Positions 51,162 through 60,232 of a stretch of DNA of 64,000 bases are shown in pieces. The stretch's first letter is position 1. Each line of letters begins with the position of its first letter. The position numbers and the translations under genes are program-made. Origin of the DNA: Martelella mediterranea (GTDB lineage: Bacteria; Pseudomonadota; Alphaproteobacteria; Rhizobiales; Rhizobiaceae); contig NZ_SMAR01000022.1 in NCBI RefSeq assembly GCF_004342225.1, positions 1 to 64,000 on the forward strand. Direction: 5' to 3'. The notes below the pieces were generated by a model. It had not been told where the DNA came from, did no database searches, and saw nothing but the letters and a program-made list of their open reading frames with translations.

Positions 51162-52538
51162 ATGACCTACCGTATTAATGCCGGAGGCACGCTCTGGAGC
51201 TTTCCGGACCTGAAAACTCTGATGGCAAAGGCGACGCCGTTGCGATCGGGGGATGTGCTGGCTGGTGTCGCAGCAGCAAGCGCGGAAGAAAGCGTTGCGG
51301 CGCGCATGTGCCTGGCAGATGTGCCGCTGAAGGCTTTTCTCGATGAAGCGCTGATCCCGTATGAAACCGATGCTGTAACGCGGCTGATCATGGACAGTCA
51401 TGATCCTCAAGCCTTTAAAACTGTTTCTCATCTGACCGTTGGCGGCTTTCGCGATTTCCTGCTTTCTCCGGCCGCAGATTCGGCTTGTCTGGCGCACATT
51501 GCGCCGGGTATTGCCCCGGAAATGGCAGCGGCAGTATCGAAGCTAATGCGCAATCAGGATCTGGTTCTGGTGGCGAAGAAGTGTCGGGTGGTGACCAAAT
51601 TCCGGAACACAATCGGGCTGGAGGGGCATATGTCCGTCAGGCTGCAGCCGAACCATCCATCCGATGACCGACTGGGCATTGCGGCGAGCATCGTCGACGG
51701 CCTGCTTTACGGGACCGGCGATGCCGTCATTGGTATCAATCCGGCTTCTGATAATGTGTCTGTGCTGTCCGAGCTGGTGGAGATGATGGCGGAAATCATT
51801 TCCCGCTACGATATTCCCACGCAATCCTGTGTGCTGACTCATGTGACGACGTCGATTGAGATGGCCAGTCGCGGGCTACCGGTTGATCTTGTCTTCCAGT
51901 CCATTGCCGGAACGGAAAAAGCCAATACCTCCTTCGGCATCTCTTTGGAAATGTTGCAGGAAGGCTACGAAGCCGGGCTTTCGCTTAAGCGTGGAAGCGT
52001 TGGCGAAAATCTGATGTATTTTGAGACCGGGCAGGGCTCGGCGCTTTCCGCCGATGCACATTTTGGCTGCGATCAGCAGACGCTGGAAGCGCGTGCCTAT
52101 GGTGTGGCGCGCGCCTATGCGCCACTGCTGGTCAACACGGTCGTTGGTTTCATCGGCCCTGAATATCTCTATGACGGCAAGCAGATCATTCGTGCCGGGC
52201 TTGAGGATCATTTCTGTGGCAAGCTTCTCGGTGTGCCGATGGGCTGCGATATTTGCTACACCAATCATGCGGAAGCCGATCAGGATGACATGGATACGCT
52301 GCTGACCCTTTTGGGCACGGCGGGCATCAATTTCATCATGGGCATTCCCGGCTCGGATGATGTGATGCTGAACTATCAGTCTACCTCTTTTCACGATCAG
52401 CTCTACCTGCGTGAGGTGCTGGGGCTGAAACGCGCGCCGGAATTTGAAGCCTGGCTGGAACGCATGCGGGTAACGGATAGGAGCGGGCGCCTTTTGCCGC
52501 AGGATCCGGGGCATGCGTTGTTGAGGATTGCATCATGA
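51162..52538 (+). CDS. eutB: Ethanolamine ammonia-lyase large subunit
   Basis: A 458-residue AdoCbl-dependent enzyme subunit that turns ethanolamine into acetaldehyde and ammonia. Family segments include LTVGGFRDFLL, the substrate/cobalamin barrel strands (MSVRLQPNHPSDDRLGI; TCVLTHVTT-like QSCVLTHVTTSIE; FQSIAGTEKANTSFGI; YFETGQGSALSA) and MGCDICYTNHAEADQDDMD. Length equals the usual 450-460. Four-base overlap with eutC. No microcompartment, eutA reactivase or eutH lies in the window, so the enzyme probably works free in the cytosol. Confidence 0.95.
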   Translation: MTYRINAGGTLWSFPDLKTLMAKATPLRSGDVLAGVAAASAEESVAARMCLADVPLKAFLDEALIPYETDAVTRLIMDSHDPQAFKTVSHLTVGGFRDFLLSPAADSACLAHIAPGIAPEMAAAVSKLMRNQDLVLVAKKCRVVTKFRNTIGLEGHMSVRLQPNHPSDDRLGIAASIVDGLLYGTGDAVIGINPASDNVSVLSELVEMMAEIISRYDIPTQSCVLTHVTTSIEMASRGLPVDLVFQSIAGTEKANTSFGISLEMLQEGYEAGLSLKRGSVGENLMYFETGQGSALSADAHFGCDQQTLEARAYGVARAYAPLLVNTVVGFIGPEYLYDGKQIIRAGLEDHFCGKLLGVPMGCDICYTNHAEADQDDMDTLLTLLGTAGINFIMGIPGSDDVMLNYQSTSFHDQLYLREVLGLKRAPEFEAWLERMRVTDRSGRLLPQDPGHALLRIAS

Positions 52539-53323
52539 GTGATCTGACGACCCGGAAACCGGATATTGCAGATGGTGTCCGTGACGATCCATGGGAGCGG
52601 CTGAAGCAATATACGGACGCACGCATTGCTATTGGCAGATCCGGCGCTTCGCTGCCAACGCGGGAGGTTCTGAATTTCGCGCTTTCTCATGCGCGCGCAC
52701 GTGATGCTGTGCACACGCCGCTTGATGCAGAAATGCTGGAAGCAGGCGTTGCAGAACGCGGGCTTCAGACTATACGCGTTCAAAGCCGGGTGGCTGACCG
52801 AACAGAATATCTGACAAGACCTGATTTTGGTCGGCGGCTTCTGCATGCCGATGCCGAGCGCATTGCGGGGCTGGCAAACGAGGTGTGTGATATCGCGGTG
52901 GTGATTGCCGATGGCCTTTCGTCAACAGCTGTTGCGGAAAATGCAATACCGTTTCTCTCGTCGTTAACGGACGAGCTGAGAAAGTCCGGCTTTTCGATCA
53001 GGCCGGTGACGATTGTTTCCAATGGCCGTGTGGCGATCGGTGATGAGATCGGCGCTTTATTGAAAGCGCGGCTTGTTGTGGTCATGATTGGCGAACGGCC
53101 GGGGCTTTCCGCCACGGACAGTCTCGGTGCTTATCTGACCTTCGGGCCGAAGATAGGCCGTTCGGATGCAGAGCGGAACTGTATTTCAAACATTCGCAAG
53201 GCCGGGCTCAAGCCGCCGGTCGCAGCGGAGAAGGCCGCGTGGCTGATCCGGGAAGCGTTGCGGCGCGGGCTGACGGGCGTGAACCTTAAAGAAGAGCAGC
53301 AGACTTTTCTGGACGACGACTGA
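52535..53323 (+). CDS. eutC: Ethanolamine ammonia-lyase small subunit
   Basis: A 262-residue subunit carrying the cobalamin-binding part. Typical stretches are WERLKQYTDARIAIGRSGASLPT, FALSHARARDAVHTPLD, VIADGLSSTAVAENAIPFL, MIGERPGLSATDSLGAYLTFGPK and ERNCISNIRKAGL. It is translationally coupled to eutB (ATGA). A strong bidirectional terminator follows at 53367. Confidence 0.95.
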   Translation: MSDLTTRKPDIADGVRDDPWERLKQYTDARIAIGRSGASLPTREVLNFALSHARARDAVHTPLDAEMLEAGVAERGLQTIRVQSRVADRTEYLTRPDFGRRLLHADAERIAGLANEVCDIAVVIADGLSSTAVAENAIPFLSSLTDELRKSGFSIRPVTIVSNGRVAIGDEIGALLKARLVVVMIGERPGLSATDSLGAYLTFGPKIGRSDAERNCISNIRKAGLKPPVAAEKAAWLIREALRRGLTGVNLKEEQQTFLDDD

Positions 53324-53366
53324 CGGTCCCGGCTTTTCCATTCGACACCGCTCTTATCCGGGCAAG

Positions 53367-53396
53367 AAAAAACCGGCAGTTTCCCGCCGGTTTTTT
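53367..53396. terminator. Bidirectional terminator between eutC and tctA
   Basis: AAAAAACCGGC (53367-53377) with GCCGGTTTTTT (53386-53396), a symmetrical stem flanked by A and T tracts, between convergent transcripts. Confidence 0.92.
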
Positions 53397-53419
53397 GTTC
53401 GGCTCTGATGTGCCGTGTT

Positions 53420-54949
53420 TTAAACGCTCGAACCGTTTTCGGCGGCTTTGCGCGCCCGACGGCGCGCCTTGATCTTCGGGCCGATGACCGGGATCGTTAG
53501 GGTCAGAAGTGCAATAATCAGGAAAATTGCACAGACCGGGCTGGTCGCAAAGATCGAGAAGTCGCCATCGGACATGATCAGCGAACGCCGCAGATTGCCT
53601 TCAACCATGGGCCCGAGAATGATGCCGATGATGACCGGCGACATCGAGAAGTCGAGCTTCAGCATGACGTAGGCGCAGACACCGGCAATCATCATGACGA
53701 ACACATCGGTCATCGTGTTATTCACTGAATAGGCGCCAACGGTGCAGAGCACCAGAATAATCGGGACCAGCAGCTTACGCGGAACCGACATGACGCGGGT
53801 GAACAGGCGGATCGACGAGAAGCCCAGAATCCCCATCATCAGGTTGGCGACCAGAAGACCGATGAAGATCGTGTTGACCTCAACCGGGTGCTCTGTGAAC
53901 AGCAGCGGACCAAGCTGGAGGCCCTGCACCATGAAGGCGCCCATCATAATGGCTGTCGCGCCATCGCCGGGAATGCCAAGCGTCATCAGGGGGACCATGG
54001 CACCACCGGCAACCGAGTTGGCTCCGGCTTCAGGTGCGGAAACCCCTTCGATAGAGCCCTTGCCGAATTCTTCCGGATGTTTCGACCAGCGCTTGGCTTC
54101 CGTATAAGAGATGAAGGAAGCAATATCGCCACCTGTGCCCGGGATCGAGCCGATGGCAGTACCAATCGCGGAGGAGCGGATATAGGTCGGCAGAACGCGC
54201 CGGAAGTCGACCCATGTCGGCAGAACGCGGGTGATTTTGGTTTTCGGGCGCGCTGGGGCGTTTTCGCGGATTTCCTTCCAGTTTTCCTCGATACCCAGAA
54301 GGGCTTGCGAGAAAGCAAACAGACCGACAAGTACCGGGACGAAGGAAATGCCACCCATCAGGTAGAAGGAATCGAATGTGAAGCGCATGCCTGCGGTCAT
54401 CGGATCAAGGCCAATCGTGGCGATAAACAGTCCGATGCAGCCGCCCATCAGGCCCTTGATAACCGATTGAGAGGAAACCGAAGTGATGATGGATATCCCG
54501 AACACGCCGAGCGCGAAATAATCCGGAGCAGCCAGACCTGTGGCGACTTTTGCAAGCTGCGGCGCAACGATGATGAGCGCAATGGCGCTGAAAAGACCGC
54601 CAAACATCGAGCTTGCGGTTGAGAGGCCCAAAGCCCTTCCGGCTTCACCCTTCAGCGTCATTGGGTAACCATCAAGCACCGTTGCGGCGGATGCAGGTGT
54701 TCCGGGGGTGTTGATCAGAATGGCGCTGATCGAGCCACCATAAATGGCGCCGCAATAGACGCCGAGCAGCATCAGGATACCTTCCAGACCCTGGAAGGAG
54801 AATGTCAGCGGCATCAGCAGAGCGATGCCCATGTTCACAGTCAGGCCCGGCAGTGAACCAATCAGAATGCCGGCAAGCGTGCCCATGAATACAATCAGGA
54901 GTGCCTGATAGCTGAAAACAATGCCTGCAGCTTGAATAATATCATGCAT
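53420..54949 (-). CDS. Tripartite tricarboxylate transporter large permease (TctA family)
   Basis: A 509-residue membrane protein with about twelve helices. GTLAGILIGSLPGLTVNMGIALLMPLTF (residues ~18-45) and the later SIPGTGGDIASFISYTEAKRWSK contain the TctA family motifs, including the paired glycine/proline segments. It is the last gene of the minus-strand operon. The family imports di- and tricarboxylates and other organic anions. The neighbouring sialidase-like and DapA-like genes suggest a sugar acid or keto acid rather than citrate. Confidence 0.93.
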   Translation of the reverse strand: MHDIIQAAGIVFSYQALLIVFMGTLAGILIGSLPGLTVNMGIALLMPLTFSFQGLEGILMLLGVYCGAIYGGSISAILINTPGTPASAATVLDGYPMTLKGEAGRALGLSTASSMFGGLFSAIALIIVAPQLAKVATGLAAPDYFALGVFGISIITSVSSQSVIKGLMGGCIGLFIATIGLDPMTAGMRFTFDSFYLMGGISFVPVLVGLFAFSQALLGIEENWKEIRENAPARPKTKITRVLPTWVDFRRVLPTYIRSSAIGTAIGSIPGTGGDIASFISYTEAKRWSKHPEEFGKGSIEGVSAPEAGANSVAGGAMVPLMTLGIPGDGATAIMMGAFMVQGLQLGPLLFTEHPVEVNTIFIGLLVANLMMGILGFSSIRLFTRVMSVPRKLLVPIILVLCTVGAYSVNNTMTDVFVMMIAGVCAYVMLKLDFSMSPVIIGIILGPMVEGNLRRSLIMSDGDFSIFATSPVCAIFLIIALLTLTIPVIGPKIKARRRARKAAENGSSV

Positions 54950-54970
54950 GATCTTGGTTCCTTCCCGGCG

Positions 54971-55432
54971 CTATTCCAGAAATGCCGGGGCCGGCAGCGA
55001 AATGTTGAAGATGTGAACGAAGAAGAACCAGATGACACCGATGGCGGCGACGGTTGTAACCCCGATAATCAGCGGGCGTCGTTCACCCATGATCAGCATG
55101 ACGATCGGCATTATGATGACGCCTCCAATCACAAAGCCTGCCCATGCCATCAGCGTTGCAAAGCCAAAGGCGACGGCTGCGGTGAGATAGGCCCAAAGGT
55201 TTCCCGGAGCACCAAGAATGACCTCGCGACCTGCATTGATAGCCGGAAAGGCGAAAACCTCAATCAGTTGAAGAATACCGAGGCCGATCAGAAGCCAGGC
55301 GATCATGTGTGGCCAGAAGGCTTCTCCGGGAACACCATCCGGTGACATCGTTGTAAGTCCGCGGGAGAACCAGAAGATGGCAAGTCCAAGAAGAATGGAA
55401 ACGGCAGCCACCAGGACATTATATTTTTTCAT
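54971..55432 (-). CDS. Tripartite tricarboxylate transporter small permease (TctB family)
   Basis: A 153-residue membrane protein with four helices (near 7-25, 40-60, 80-110, 115-140), as usual for TctB. Start ATG 55432; a 13-bp palindromic hairpin (55454-55481) separates it from the upstream binding-protein gene. It works with the TctA protein encoded 21 bases downstream. Confidence 0.9.
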   Translation of the reverse strand: MKKYNVLVAAVSILLGLAIFWFSRGLTTMSPDGVPGEAFWPHMIAWLLIGLGILQLIEVFAFPAINAGREVILGAPGNLWAYLTAAVAFGFATLMAWAGFVIGGVIIMPIVMLIMGERRPLIIGVTTVAAIGVIWFFFVHIFNISLPAPAFLE

Positions 55433-55453
55433 TGCTTTCCTCCCCGCCCGGGG

Positions 55454-55481
55454 CCGCGGCCCTGAATTTTCAGGGCCGCGG
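55454..55481 (-). other. Strong intercistronic hairpin after the TctC gene
   Basis: CCGCGGCCCTGAA (55454-55466) with TTCAGGGCCGCGG (55469-55481): thirteen perfect pairs and a very small loop. No U-tract. It probably sets the level of binding protein above the membrane subunits. Confidence 0.65.
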
Positions 55482-55501
55482 TTGAGCGCAACAATTATTG
55501 C

Positions 55502-56479
55502 TTACTGGGAATTCTTGGAGTCTTCGATGAGCTTGGCGTACATTTCGTCGTCACGCTTCATCATCTCCTGAACTTTGTCACCAACCAGCGTGCTGGGCAT
55601 GATGCCCTGGTTTTTCATGGCCTGCTGGAACTCAGGATCCGCAGCAACTGCCTTGAAGACTTCGATCAGCTGACCTTTGACGTCTTCCGGCATGTTGGCC
55701 GGGCCTGCAATGGCTGCCCATGCACGCAGCTGCGTATCTGTACCTGCGCCCAGAGCTTCGTTGAAGGTGGGAACATCGGGGAACAGTGCAAAACGCTTGG
55801 AGTCCATGACGCCCAGCATACGCAGTGCACCGGCATCGATCTGCGGCTTGGCTGCACCCGGTGTGGTGACAACGGCATCAACATGACCGCCAACGAGTGC
55901 GGCGATTGCCGGGCCAATGCCTTCAGAATACGGAATCCGCTTCAGGTCGATACCCAGCTGCTGTTCCATGTTGATCGTGGCAAGATCGTAGATCGCACCC
56001 GTTCCGGAGTTGGCAACCTGGATTTTACCCGGGTTTTCCTTGGCAGCTTCCACGAAATCTTCCAGCGTCTTGTACGGGCTGTCAGCGTTGACAACCAGTG
56101 AAGCCGGGTCGGCGATCGGTGCATAAAGACCGGTAAAGTTCTCGTAGTTGACCGGCGACTTGTTCTGGTGTGGGAACATGGCCAGCTCAACGGTGGTCAT
56201 GACCAGTGTCTGACCATCGGGCTTTGCGCGGGCCGCTTCGATCAGGCCCGTCACGCCATTACCGGCGGGCTTGTTTTCCGGAACGAAAATCACGCCTTCC
56301 GGCAGGTATTTTTTGGCATATTCCAGTGTCAGGCGGGCTGATGTATCCGTGCCGCCACCCGGATTCTTCGGGATGATGACGGTGATGTTCTTCTTCGGAT
56401 AAGTCAGCTCCTGCGCTGTGGCCTGCACGCTGGCCAAAGCCAGTACGCCACAAAGCGCCAGTCCAATTGCTTTCAGCAT
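55502..56479 (-). CDS. Tripartite tricarboxylate transporter binding protein (TctC family)
   Basis: A 325-residue periplasmic binding protein. Signal peptide at residues 1-22 (ALCGVLALASVQATA, cleavage near AQE). The family opening YPKKNITVIIPKNPGGGTDTSARL (about 27-50) includes the conserved glycine-rich loop that holds a ligand carboxylate. GTGAIYDLATINMEQQLGIDLKRIPY is the other usual contact. It belongs to the operon beginning at 58628. Confidence 0.93.
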   Translation of the reverse strand: MLKAIGLALCGVLALASVQATAQELTYPKKNITVIIPKNPGGGTDTSARLTLEYAKKYLPEGVIFVPENKPAGNGVTGLIEAARAKPDGQTLVMTTVELAMFPHQNKSPVNYENFTGLYAPIADPASLVVNADSPYKTLEDFVEAAKENPGKIQVANSGTGAIYDLATINMEQQLGIDLKRIPYSEGIGPAIAALVGGHVDAVVTTPGAAKPQIDAGALRMLGVMDSKRFALFPDVPTFNEALGAGTDTQLRAWAAIAGPANMPEDVKGQLIEVFKAVAADPEFQQAMKNQGIMPSTLVGDKVQEMMKRDDEMYAKLIEDSKNSQ

Positions 56480-56541
56480 TCTTAACTCCCTTGTTGTGCT
56501 GGTTATTCCCGGTCTGTCTATCTCGTTTGCAAACCGAAAAA

Positions 56542-57594
56542 CTAGCCATCCTCCAGTGTCAAATGGCTGTAGACGATTGACTTACGGTTGTGTGTGTAAG
56601 TCAGGTGAAGCTCTTTGCCTCTGGCAATGATTGCCGGATACGAGTATTCTCCCTCTTCAGTCTCGAGGTCGATAACTCTATGAAAAGTTTCGGCATTATC
56701 ATTTGAAAGTGCCAGGGAAAGAGGCGTACGACGGCCCCAGTTGCCGCCATTCGGGTTATAGGCAAGCGCAAGTACGCCGCCGGTTTCGGCAACATCGATG
56801 CCGGAATTGTTATTGACGGTTTCGGTCGGATAGGCCTCAGACCATGTCCGGCCGAAATCATCGGAATCTGTTCTGTAAAGGTGACCGCGGGTCGAGCGCA
56901 TCAGCATATGGACTTTGCCGGGAGCCGATTCCCACGCGCTTGGCTGTATCACCCCATCCCATCTGAAAACCTTCTGCGGATCTGTTTCCCACAAGGCATT
57001 TTCGGCCAGTCCGCCCCAGACGCCGCCATTATCTTGCGTGTCACTATTACTGCGGTGGGTGAAGGGAACATCGCAGCGGGCCCAGCTTTTGCCTTCGTCT
57101 GCAGAAATATCCGCGAATGCGTCCCAGATCTCATCGGTTTCAACCGAAGCCGGCGCCAGCCATTCACCATTGGACATCACAAGAAGCTTGTTCTTCACCG
57201 GTCCGCGCGGTGCGCTGTCACCGGGAACCAGCTCAGCTGGCTTCGACCATGTCAGTCCGCCATCGTGTGAAACGCTCCAGCGTGTTGTCCATGTGTGGAC
57301 CGTCGGGCCGACCTTGTAGAACAGCCAGACCGTGTTGCCTTCGTTGAGGAGAACCGGATTCCAGTGCGCAAGCCCGTCCTCGGCAAAGAGGCGGCGGGGT
57401 GCCTCCCAGTTTTCGCCGTCACCGCGCACGGTCCAGATGGCGACATCGCCTTCGCCTTCGCGCTCACCGCCGAAAAAGGCGGTGAGCCGGGTATTGTCTG
57501 GGAGGACAATCACAGTGGAAGCGTGGCAGTTCCGAAACAGGGTATGGTCTGGCGGAACGATAAAGGTTTTTGTCTGTAGCTTTACATTCAGCAT
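56542..57594 (-). CDS. Sialidase-like BNR/Asp-box beta-propeller, cytoplasmic
   Basis: A 350-residue six-bladed propeller of the sialidase family. Asp-boxes are visible: SHDGGLTW (about 108-115), SADEGKSW and SDDFGRTW, with a weaker fourth (SNDNAETF). An N-terminal arginine (FRNCHAST) fits the first residue of the carboxylate-binding triad. There is no signal peptide, so it acts in the cytoplasm on an imported compound. ATG 57594 is preferred (GAGGAGGAG 9 bases upstream) over TTG 57600. True sialidase activity is unproven; cytoplasmic homologues next to Tct transporters may act on other acidic glycosides or sugar acids. Confidence 0.8.
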   Translation of the reverse strand: MLNVKLQTKTFIVPPDHTLFRNCHASTVIVLPDNTRLTAFFGGEREGEGDVAIWTVRGDGENWEAPRRLFAEDGLAHWNPVLLNEGNTVWLFYKVGPTVHTWTTRWSVSHDGGLTWSKPAELVPGDSAPRGPVKNKLLVMSNGEWLAPASVETDEIWDAFADISADEGKSWARCDVPFTHRSNSDTQDNGGVWGGLAENALWETDPQKVFRWDGVIQPSAWESAPGKVHMLMRSTRGHLYRTDSDDFGRTWSEAYPTETVNNNSGIDVAETGGVLALAYNPNGGNWGRRTPLSLALSNDNAETFHRVIDLETEEGEYSYPAIIARGKELHLTYTHNRKSIVYSHLTLEDG

Positions 57595-57635
57595 CGACAA
57601 GGTCTCCTCCTCTTCGATGGCAGTTGTCGTTCAGA

Positions 57636-58628
57636 TTACTCGGCAGCAACCCGGCTTTCCGGCTGAAGAGCCGTTGCAGGAAGGCCGAGTTCCAGTGTCT
57701 GGTTCAGCCAGTCTCCGAGGGCAATCATCTGCGAAACGGTCGACGAGAAATGATTGTCGAAGTAGCTGCCGGTGGTCAGCGAACGGCACTTCATTGATGC
57801 AAAATTGCCGATGGCCTTCTGGAAATCCTTGGCACAGGCTGGATAATTCATGCTTTCTGTCAGGGCTGCCAGCGACAGGAATTTGGACAGAATCTCCGCT
57901 TTTCTCGGCGCATTCTGCCAGTTTTCAAACAGCCAGACATAAAGTGCCGGATGGAAGTTTGCCATCACACCGCTGTAGCCATGGCAGCCTGCTTTCATGC
58001 TCTCCAGGAGCGTTTGAGCGTTGGCGTTGGCGATGTGCAGCTGGCTTCCATTAGCCAGTTCGGCGCGGCGGCGAAGCATCTCAATGTTGCAGCAGGTATC
58101 TTTGAGAAAAGTGAAACGACCGGACTTCGCAGCCCATGATACGGCTTCTTCGCTCAAGAGGCGTTTATAGGGGTAGGGGCACTCATAAACGCCAAGGCCG
58201 ACATTGGTCGGGAGCTTCTCTGTCAGAGCCGCGAGATTTTCCAGGAACACGGCATCGGGCTGATCCTGGGCGGCCAGTCGATTGGAAATCATGATGACAC
58301 TGTCAACGCCGCATTCAGCAATTGCCTGCAGTTGCTCTGCCTGATGGCTGGGGGCATTGCCGGTGTGGCCCGAAGCAACAACCGGTGCACGGCCATCAAC
58401 GTAATCAACGACGAAACGGGTCAGTCTTTCCGATTCCGCATCGCTCAGAAAGAACATCTCGCTCGACTGGCAGTTGGCGAAGAGGCCATGAACGCCGGCT
58501 GACAGATACCAGTCGATCAGGTTTTCAAGCGACGCCCAGTCGATCTCGAGGTTCTCGGTAAACGGGGTCAGCATAACAGGCCAGATGCCTGTGTGGTGGT
58601 CGTGCGCGCTTTCGAGTGCCTTGGTCAT
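57636..58628 (-). CDS. DapA/NanA-superfamily protein, divergent
   Basis: A 330-residue class I aldolase-family barrel. The Schiff-base lysine (FLKDTCC) and the tyrosine (VYECPYP) can be located, but the keto-acid loop normally reading GxTGE is NCQSSEM, so the carboxylate pocket is altered. Length is about 30 residues more than DapA. ATG 58628 has AAGGAAAG 4-5 bases upstream. First gene of an operon with the sialidase-like protein and a Tct transporter. A lyase for an imported sugar acid is a sensible guess; neuraminate lyase itself is not supported by the loop sequence. Confidence 0.8.
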   Translation of the reverse strand: MTKALESAHDHHTGIWPVMLTPFTENLEIDWASLENLIDWYLSAGVHGLFANCQSSEMFFLSDAESERLTRFVVDYVDGRAPVVASGHTGNAPSHQAEQLQAIAECGVDSVIMISNRLAAQDQPDAVFLENLAALTEKLPTNVGLGVYECPYPYKRLLSEEAVSWAAKSGRFTFLKDTCCNIEMLRRRAELANGSQLHIANANAQTLLESMKAGCHGYSGVMANFHPALYVWLFENWQNAPRKAEILSKFLSLAALTESMNYPACAKDFQKAIGNFASMKCRSLTTGSYFDNHFSSTVSQMIALGDWLNQTLELGLPATALQPESRVAAE

Positions 58629-59427
58629 TTGTCTTTCCTTGCTGCAGGAAGCGCACCTTCTTCAAGGCCACTGCCCCGCGTCTAAGTCTGGTCTGAGCCG
58701 TAGCATTGCAGTGTCCCGGACACGGCCGAAAATGCCTCCTGTAGCTCTTTGAAAGGCAGCTGCGCAAAACTGCTTTTCGCCGAAAGTCAGCAAGGTTTCT
58801 GCGGCTCACATCGTTCGCAGCGGTCATGCTGCTACGTGTTAGCACTGATGCTTACTCGCTTTCTCTTGGTTCGACAAGATATGAAATGATCAATAGTAGA
58901 TATTTTTGAATTAGCAATCAAATAACTGATTGTATCAGTTGAGGTCTGTTATTTCTGGAAAGGTTGCCCAGACGCGAACGTGTGTTCTCTGATCCTTGGC
59001 AGGCCGCATTTTGGGGTCCGTGCACAAGGTGAGATCCGGCTTGTAGGAAATCCCGGGCTGCAACAGGACGTGGTTGCCGCCTGACGCGCGGCAAAGGCAT
59101 CATATCTGGAAAAACGATCCAGTGTTATCGTTTGCCAGGTAAGTCAGGACTTTGCTGGTGCTTTCGCACATCGGCTTGGACGCGGTCGATACTTGTCTCG
59201 GAGGTGCGTCTAGCCCACGCCGGAAAGTCCTGCATTTTTGCATAGCTGCCATCGAAAAGTTACGTTGGTGTCGCCATAAACTTTAAATTTTTACCGAAGT
59301 CTTGCGGTCCGCACTCTGAGTAATGCGCTAGGCGCATAGAAACGATGCGGATATAGCGGTAGCTCACCCACCTTTGTTGAGCATATATTGGTTCGTACAA
59401 ATTTACGCCTACCATGAGGATTATGTT
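58629..59427. other. Gene-poor stretch, 799 bases
   Basis: No frame with coding character on either strand. It includes the upstream region of the DapA-like operon (first ~300 bases), a perfect palindrome at 58924-58940 and an AT-rich run (58870-58940). The remainder shows no recognisable RNA or repeat. Confidence 0.5.
58924..58940. promoter_or_regulatory. Perfect 17-bp palindrome, candidate operator
   Basis: AACTGAT-TGT-ATCAGTT (7-3-7), in an AT-rich patch 296 bases upstream of the DapA-like/sialidase/Tct operon. The form is typical of GntR or related dimeric repressors, but no regulator gene is close by in the window. Confidence 0.5.
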
Positions 59428-59583
59428 ATGACGAACCGTTCTTTCAGAGATGAAAAATGTGCGGCCCCCGCCAGAAGCCGGAACTCTTTCGCACGTTTCG
59501 CACGCGGCATTGAAGGGTTCATCGGTGACTTCAACGAAAACCGGGCCGAAGCCCGCCGCCGTTGCCCGAATGCACCGCGCTGA
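59428..59583 (+). CDS. Small basic protein, 51 residues, unknown function
   Basis: I do not recognise a family. The product is basic and Arg/Phe-rich, with an amphipathic middle (SFARFARGIEGFIGDF, residues ~19-34) and a basic C-terminus. ATG 59428 follows AGGA by 7 bases, which is the main support. It stands alone in a gene-poor region between the Tct operon and the polysaccharide locus. Small DUF1127-like proteins of similar size exist in Rhizobiales, but I cannot confirm a match. Confidence 0.45.
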   Translation: MTNRSFRDEKCAAPARSRNSFARFARGIEGFIGDFNENRAEARRRCPNAPR

Positions 59584-60232
59584 TCAGGTTTTACAACAGC
59601 TTGAAACGATCCGCCGCCGTAGCATCTCCGGGCCTTTGGCTCCGGACGGTCGCTGCTTTTGGCGATGTGGCGGTTTTAGCCTCTTTTTCCTTTCTTTTCC
59701 GTCGGCCAGCGATACGGTCGCACGAGACGCTCTGTAGCTGACAGTTTTTGGGCACAGCATCATCTGTCCACAATATTGAGTGACTATACCGTCTCGCGAT
59801 GAGCAGGACGAAGAGATCCACTCGACAGTTCGGAAAGCGCGTTTTATTCACTCGGCTCTTTGCGAAATACCCTGTGCAAGGTCTGATGATCGGCACACTT
59901 GGCATTATGGTTTTCTCTTTATAATCAACCTGCATGCTGCTGAGGAGGTGGCTTGTTCTCAAGCGCTGCCGATTTTTGCCAAAATAGTCAATAAAGTGAG
60001 AGTTTGCGCAGCGTTGCTTGTCAGGTTCGCTCAGTAAATCCGATAACGGCCACACATGCAGAATGCATCAGGTTGAAATTATATTTTGACCAAAGTTAAA
60101 ATTTACCTTAAATGCAACCATGCGTTGTGATGGGTTGATGTCCATAACAGTCATAAAAAAGACAGGGTCAAGAGGGTGCTATCTGTTCATTTCAGGTGGC
60201 GGATCAATCGAACAAACAGAAGCAGGTGCTCA
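59584..60232. other. Intergenic region ahead of the polysaccharide locus, 649 bases
   Basis: I see no convincing gene; the open frames here have neither a ribosome-binding site nor coding character. The last 170 bases are distinctly AT-rich and hold a candidate promoter (60086-60113). Confidence 0.5.
60086..60113 (+). promoter_or_regulatory. Candidate promoter for the wecB-bcsB-nfrB locus
   Basis: TTGACC (60086-60091), 16-base spacer, TTAAAT (60108-60113), about 120 bases before the wecB GTG start, in an AT-rich stretch. The match is fair, not strong. Confidence 0.4.

Noticed and set aside
59591-60055. Minus-strand frame of 154 codons in the gap before wecB
   Set aside because: No ribosome-binding site, mixed composition and no recognisable motif; treated as non-coding.
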